From: Thermobifida fusca NBRC 14071 = JCM 3263
GTDB taxonomy: Bacteria; Actinomycetota; Actinomycetes; Streptosporangiales; Streptosporangiaceae
Assembly: GCF_001592045.1 (NCBI RefSeq)
Contig: NZ_BCWB01000025.1
Coordinates: 1 to 64,000 of the forward strand
Reading direction: 5' to 3'
Length of the DNA: 64,000 bases
Part shown: one piece after another, positions 60,789 through 64,000 of the stretch
How positions within the stretch are numbered: the stretch's first letter is position 1
How the letters are laid out: every line of letters begins with the position of its first letter
Translations under genes and position numbers: made by a program
Notes under the pieces: generated by a model
What the model was told of the DNA's origin: nothing
Seen by the model: only the letters and a program-made list of their open reading frames with translations
Databases searched by the model: none

Positions 60789-62387
60789 TCAAGCCAGCGC
60801 CACGAGATCGGTGAACTCCGCGTCCCAGAAGTCCTCCACCCCGTCGGGCAGGAAGACCACCCGTTCCGGTTGGAGGGCCTCCACCGCGCCCTCGTCGTGA
60901 GTCACCAAGACGATCGCTCCCCGGTAGGTGCGGAGCGCGTTGAGGACCTCGTCCCGGCTCGCCGGATCCAAGTTGTTGGTCGGCTCGTCCAGCAGCAGCA
61001 CGTTGGCGCTGGACACCACGAGCGTGGCCAGGGCCAGCCGCGTCTTCTCCCCGCCGGAGAGCACCCGCACGGGCTTGTACACGTCGTCCCCGCTGAACAG
61101 GAAGGACCCCAGCACACGGCGGACCTCCACCTCGGGCAGGTCCGGGGCCGCGCTCACCATGTTCTCCAGCACCGTGCGGTCGAGGTCGAGCTCTTCATGC
61201 TCCTGGGCGTAGTAGCCGAGCCGTAGACCGTGCCCGCGGATCACCCGGCCGGTGTCGGGCTGCTCGATCCCCGCCAGCAGGCGCAGCAGCGTCGTCTTGC
61301 CCGCACCGTTCAGCCCGAGGACCACCACTCGGCTGCCGCGGTCCACTGCCAGGTCCACCCCGGAGAACACTTCCAGTGAACCGTACGACTTCGACAGTCC
61401 TTCCGCGGCGAGCGGGGTGCGCCCGCATGGCGCGGGATCCGGAAGGCGGAGCTTAGCGACCCGGTCCGGCCCCCGTTCCTCCTCGACCGACTCGAGCAGC
61501 CGCTCCGCCCGGTGGAGCATCTGCTGGGCGGCGCGGGCCCGGCTGGCTTTCGCCCGGAACCGTTCGGCCTGCCGCTGCAGCGCCGCCGCCTGCTTCTCCG
61601 CGTTGGCGCGCTCCCGCTTGCGGCGCCGCTCGTCGGCCTCCCGCTGTTCCAGGTAGGCCCGCCAGCCCATGTTGTAGATGTCGAGAGTGCTGCGGCTGGC
61701 ATCCAGGTAGAACACCTTGTTGACGACGTGCTCGATCAGGTCCACGTCGTGGCTGATGACCACGAGCCCGCCCTGGTAGGACTTGAGGAAGTCGCGCAGC
61801 CAGGCGATGGAGTCGCCGTCGAGGTGGTTGGTGGGCTCGTCCAGCAGCAGCGTATCCGCCCCGCTGAACAGGATGCGGGCCAGTTCCACGCGGCGCCGCT
61901 GCCCGCCAGAGAGGGTGCGCAGCGGCTGGGTGAGGATCCGCTGTTCCAAGCCCAGGCTGGAAGCGATCGACGCCGCTTCGGCTTCCGCCGCGTACCCGCC
62001 GAGCACGTGCAGGCGCTCCTCGAGCCGCGCGTAGGCGCGCACCCCCTGGTCCCGAATCTTGGGGACCTCGCTGGCCATTTTCTGTTCCGCGACGCGCAAC
62101 TGACGCAGCACCTCGTCGATTCCACGGGCCGAGAGAATACGGTCGCGCGCCACTACGTCCAGGTCACCGGTCCGCGGATCCTGCGGCAAATAGCCGACCG
62201 TGCCGGTTCGGGTGACCTTTCCCGCGGCCGGAATCGCCTCCCCCGCCAGCACTTTGGTCAAGGTGGTCTTGCCCGCGCCGTTGCGGCCGACGAGACCAAT
62301 GCGATCACCCGGCCCCACCTGGAAAGACGCAGGCGCCAGCAGCAGGCGTGCGCCCACCCGGAGCTCAAGGTCAGAGGCGATGATCAT
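60789..62387 (-). CDS. ABC-F family ATPase
   Basis: A 532-residue soluble protein with two ABC cassettes and no membrane part. Cassette 1: GRNGAGKTT, LSGGQRRRVELARIL, LLLDEPTNHLD. A charged, Arg/Glu-rich linker (~residues 240-300) is followed by cassette 2: GLNGAGKTT, LSGGEKTRLALATL, LLLDEPTNNLD. This is the ABC-F plan, whose members act on ribosomes (translation factors or antibiotic protection). Nothing marks it as a resistance protein. The start is ATG 62387 (MIIASDLELRVG); further upstream sequence is not family-like. Confidence 0.92.
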   Translation of the reverse strand: MIIASDLELRVGARLLLAPASFQVGPGDRIGLVGRNGAGKTTLTKVLAGEAIPAAGKVTRTGTVGYLPQDPRTGDLDVVARDRILSARGIDEVLRQLRVAEQKMASEVPKIRDQGVRAYARLEERLHVLGGYAAEAEAASIASSLGLEQRILTQPLRTLSGGQRRRVELARILFSGADTLLLDEPTNHLDGDSIAWLRDFLKSYQGGLVVISHDVDLIEHVVNKVFYLDASRSTLDIYNMGWRAYLEQREADERRRKRERANAEKQAAALQRQAERFRAKASRARAAQQMLHRAERLLESVEEERGPDRVAKLRLPDPAPCGRTPLAAEGLSKSYGSLEVFSGVDLAVDRGSRVVVLGLNGAGKTTLLRLLAGIEQPDTGRVIRGHGLRLGYYAQEHEELDLDRTVLENMVSAAPDLPEVEVRRVLGSFLFSGDDVYKPVRVLSGGEKTRLALATLVVSSANVLLLDEPTNNLDPASRDEVLNALRTYRGAIVLVTHDEGAVEALQPERVVFLPDGVEDFWDAEFTDLVALA

Positions 62388-62552
62388 GGGTCGTGAAAAG
62401 CTTTCTTCACATCCGGCGTCGACAGCAGTGGGTCGGATAGCAGGCGGCCCTTGGGAAAAGGAGCCGTTCACGCAGGAAAAACCGTCCGGCAGCCGCCGTC
62501 ACTACAGCGCGGAATCGCTGGTCGTCTCATTTCGACAGCGGCACCGGGCCGA

Positions 62553-63923
62553 TTATTCCCCCTTCTCTGCGGTGCGGTGGGCTTTGTCTGCGTGCTCTCC
62601 GCTCCGCTCTGCAGCGCTGCCCCGGGCCGAGGGCCGCGCGCCAGCAGCGGACCGCTCCTCCCCTGCTCCGGGGCGCTGCGGTGTCTCCGCTGTTTCCTGT
62701 TCCTGGGCAGAGGCCTCCACCGTGAATGGCCGGTTGCGCAGCAGCACGGCCAGGACGGCGACCACCGGTGTGGCGAGGAACGCCCCGGTGATCCCGCCGA
62801 TGATCGACCCTACGGAAATCGAGAGCAGGACCACGGCCGACGGCAGTTCCAGGGAGCGCCCGTAGATCCGAGGCGCGATGATGTGGCTCTCCAGTTGCTG
62901 CACGGCAATGGTTCCGGCCAGCACCACCACCGCCATCCACAGTCCTTCGACGACCAAGGCCACGAGCACGGAGACCAGCCCAGCCAGGAACGCGCCGATC
63001 ACCGGGAGGAACGCGCCGATGAAGGTGAGGATGACCAGCGGCATCACGAGGGAGAGGTCATCCCAGAACACGAAGAGCAGGACCGCGCCGATACCGATCG
63101 CGTCGATGAGGCCGACGAGAGCGACCCCGCGCACGTAGCGTCCGATGACGTCGTAGGTCAGTTCCCCGGCGTCCCGCAGGGCGCGGCGGGTGGCGGACGG
63201 GAAGAGCGAACGCACCCACCGCATCAACTCGTCCCCGGAGTGGACGAAGTAGATGGTGAGCACAATGACGAGGATGATCCCGACCAGCACTTCGCCTACC
63301 GCGACCGCACCCGCCCAGGCGCCGCTGATCAACTGGCTGCTGTTGCGCTGGATCCACTGCTGGGCGCTGGCGATCCACTCGTTGATGAGCTGGTCGTCCA
63401 TCCCGAACGAGGCGGCGATCTGCTGCAGGGTGACCACCGACTCGTTGATGCTGGCCACGATGGCGTCGAACCCGGAGATCGCGGGAAGCACGATGAGGGT
63501 GACGACGCCTCCGAAGATGATGACCGCGCCCAGCACGCTGATGGTCGTGGACAGCCCTCGTCCCAGTCCGCGGTCCCGGAGCCACTGGGTGGGTGGCATG
63601 AGCAGCGCGGTGACAAAGACCGCGAGAATGACGGGGATGGTCACCACCCGGATGTAGATGGCGCCCCAGAGGATGAGCGCGATCACGACGCCGATGATGA
63701 GCAGCCGCCAGGCCACGTCGCTGGCCTTGCGCAGCAGGTCGTCTTCGACTTCGGGAACGGGAGGCGCCTCTTCCACCACCACGCGGACCTCCCGCTCGGG
63801 CAATCGCACGCTCCTGGCGGCCTTCCGCAGCGTCCATGTGGTGGGCCAGTTCCAGCGCACTCTGCGTCTCCCTCTTCCCGATGGTCGTGCTTCCGGGTCC
63901 TCCGTCCCCGTCAATAGTGGCAC
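62553..63923 (-). CDS. AI-2E family transporter (YdiK/PerM-like)
   Basis: A 456-residue membrane protein with about eight helices and the family signature segments PVILAVFVTALLMPP near residue 95, GIILVIVLTIYFVHSGDEL near 215 and LTFIGAFLPVIGAFLAG near 300. HIIAPRIYGRSLELP lies near residue 350. N- and C-terminal tails are long, polar and low-complexity. The family is named for autoinducer-2 export in E. coli, but many members exchange Na+/H+ or have unknown cargo. The start is GTG 63923. Confidence 0.88.
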   Translation of the reverse strand: MPLLTGTEDPEARPSGRGRRRVRWNWPTTWTLRKAARSVRLPEREVRVVVEEAPPVPEVEDDLLRKASDVAWRLLIIGVVIALILWGAIYIRVVTIPVILAVFVTALLMPPTQWLRDRGLGRGLSTTISVLGAVIIFGGVVTLIVLPAISGFDAIVASINESVVTLQQIAASFGMDDQLINEWIASAQQWIQRNSSQLISGAWAGAVAVGEVLVGIILVIVLTIYFVHSGDELMRWVRSLFPSATRRALRDAGELTYDVIGRYVRGVALVGLIDAIGIGAVLLFVFWDDLSLVMPLVILTFIGAFLPVIGAFLAGLVSVLVALVVEGLWMAVVVLAGTIAVQQLESHIIAPRIYGRSLELPSAVVLLSISVGSIIGGITGAFLATPVVAVLAVLLRNRPFTVEASAQEQETAETPQRPGAGEERSAAGARPSARGSAAERSGEHADKAHRTAEKGE

Positions 63924-64000
63924 TCTGCGGCCCGGACTGTCCGCTTGTTAAAGCAAGGTGTCAGATGCCCCAGGTGCTGCGCTGTGTTCCTACGGGCACG

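Overview
The window is high-GC actinobacterial DNA. It carries mycothiol-linked conserved gene families, an InhA-like FabI with FabG, polyprenol-phosphate mannose synthase, IdeR/DmdR-type iron boxes and a large siderophore NRPS locus. The adenylation-domain specificities predicted here (Arg, Gly, Gly, Ser, hydroxyornithine, primed with 2,3-dihydroxybenzoate) match the fuscachelin siderophores known from Thermobifida fusca, so Thermobifida fusca or a close relative is the best guess. This is inferred from gene content, not from a database match.

Layout. 1-11 kb is housekeeping: the end of a P-type ATPase; a minus-strand operon uppP / phosphatase / DUF3090 / SCO1664-type kinase-like protein; an aldo-keto reductase; a RecD-like protein that has lost its ATPase motifs; an SDR; fabG-fabI; and an acyl-CoA-pathway-type phosphotransferase. 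10.5-16 kb holds a two-component system divergent from a MacB/FtsX-type ABC exporter. 16-20.7 kb holds a HicB-like HTH protein, a polyprenol-phosphate mannosyltransferase, two DeoR regulators, an MFS permease and an unlisted 59-residue membrane protein.

20.7-31 kb is an accessory and iron region: a Sfp-type phosphopantetheinyl transferase; a compact candidate RiPP operon (prolyl oligopeptidase, 37-residue peptide, JmjC-type oxygenase); a FhuF-like ferric reductase; a siderophore-interacting flavoprotein with an MFS exporter; panD; an MbtH-like protein; and a siderophore-binding lipoprotein.

31.1-55.3 kb is one long minus-strand siderophore operon. DhbA, DhbC, DhbE and DhbB homologues make and activate dihydroxybenzoate. 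Next come an ornithine N-hydroxylase, a stand-alone aryl carrier protein, and the NRPSs FscG (C-A-T-E-C-A-T-C-A-T), FscH (C-A-T) and FscI (C-A-T-TE). Four iron-box-like palindromes sit in front of the four iron transcription units. The PPTase would activate the carrier proteins, the MFS protein would export the product, the lipoprotein would capture the ferric complex, and the SIP and FhuF proteins would release the iron.

55.7-64 kb is again mostly housekeeping: a DUF318-type permease with its TIGR03943 partner, a CurA-like oxidoreductase, a small membrane protein, an enoyl-CoA hydratase, a small HTH protein, an ABC-F ATPase and an AI-2E family transporter.

The most novel-looking part is the peptidase / peptide / JmjC operon at 21.7-25.1 kb. 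It includes a perfect 11-bp hairpin placed between the peptide gene and its putative modifying enzyme. Next are the mosaic near-identity of FscG modules 2 and 3 at a fixed 3138-bp offset, and the motif-less RecD-like protein.
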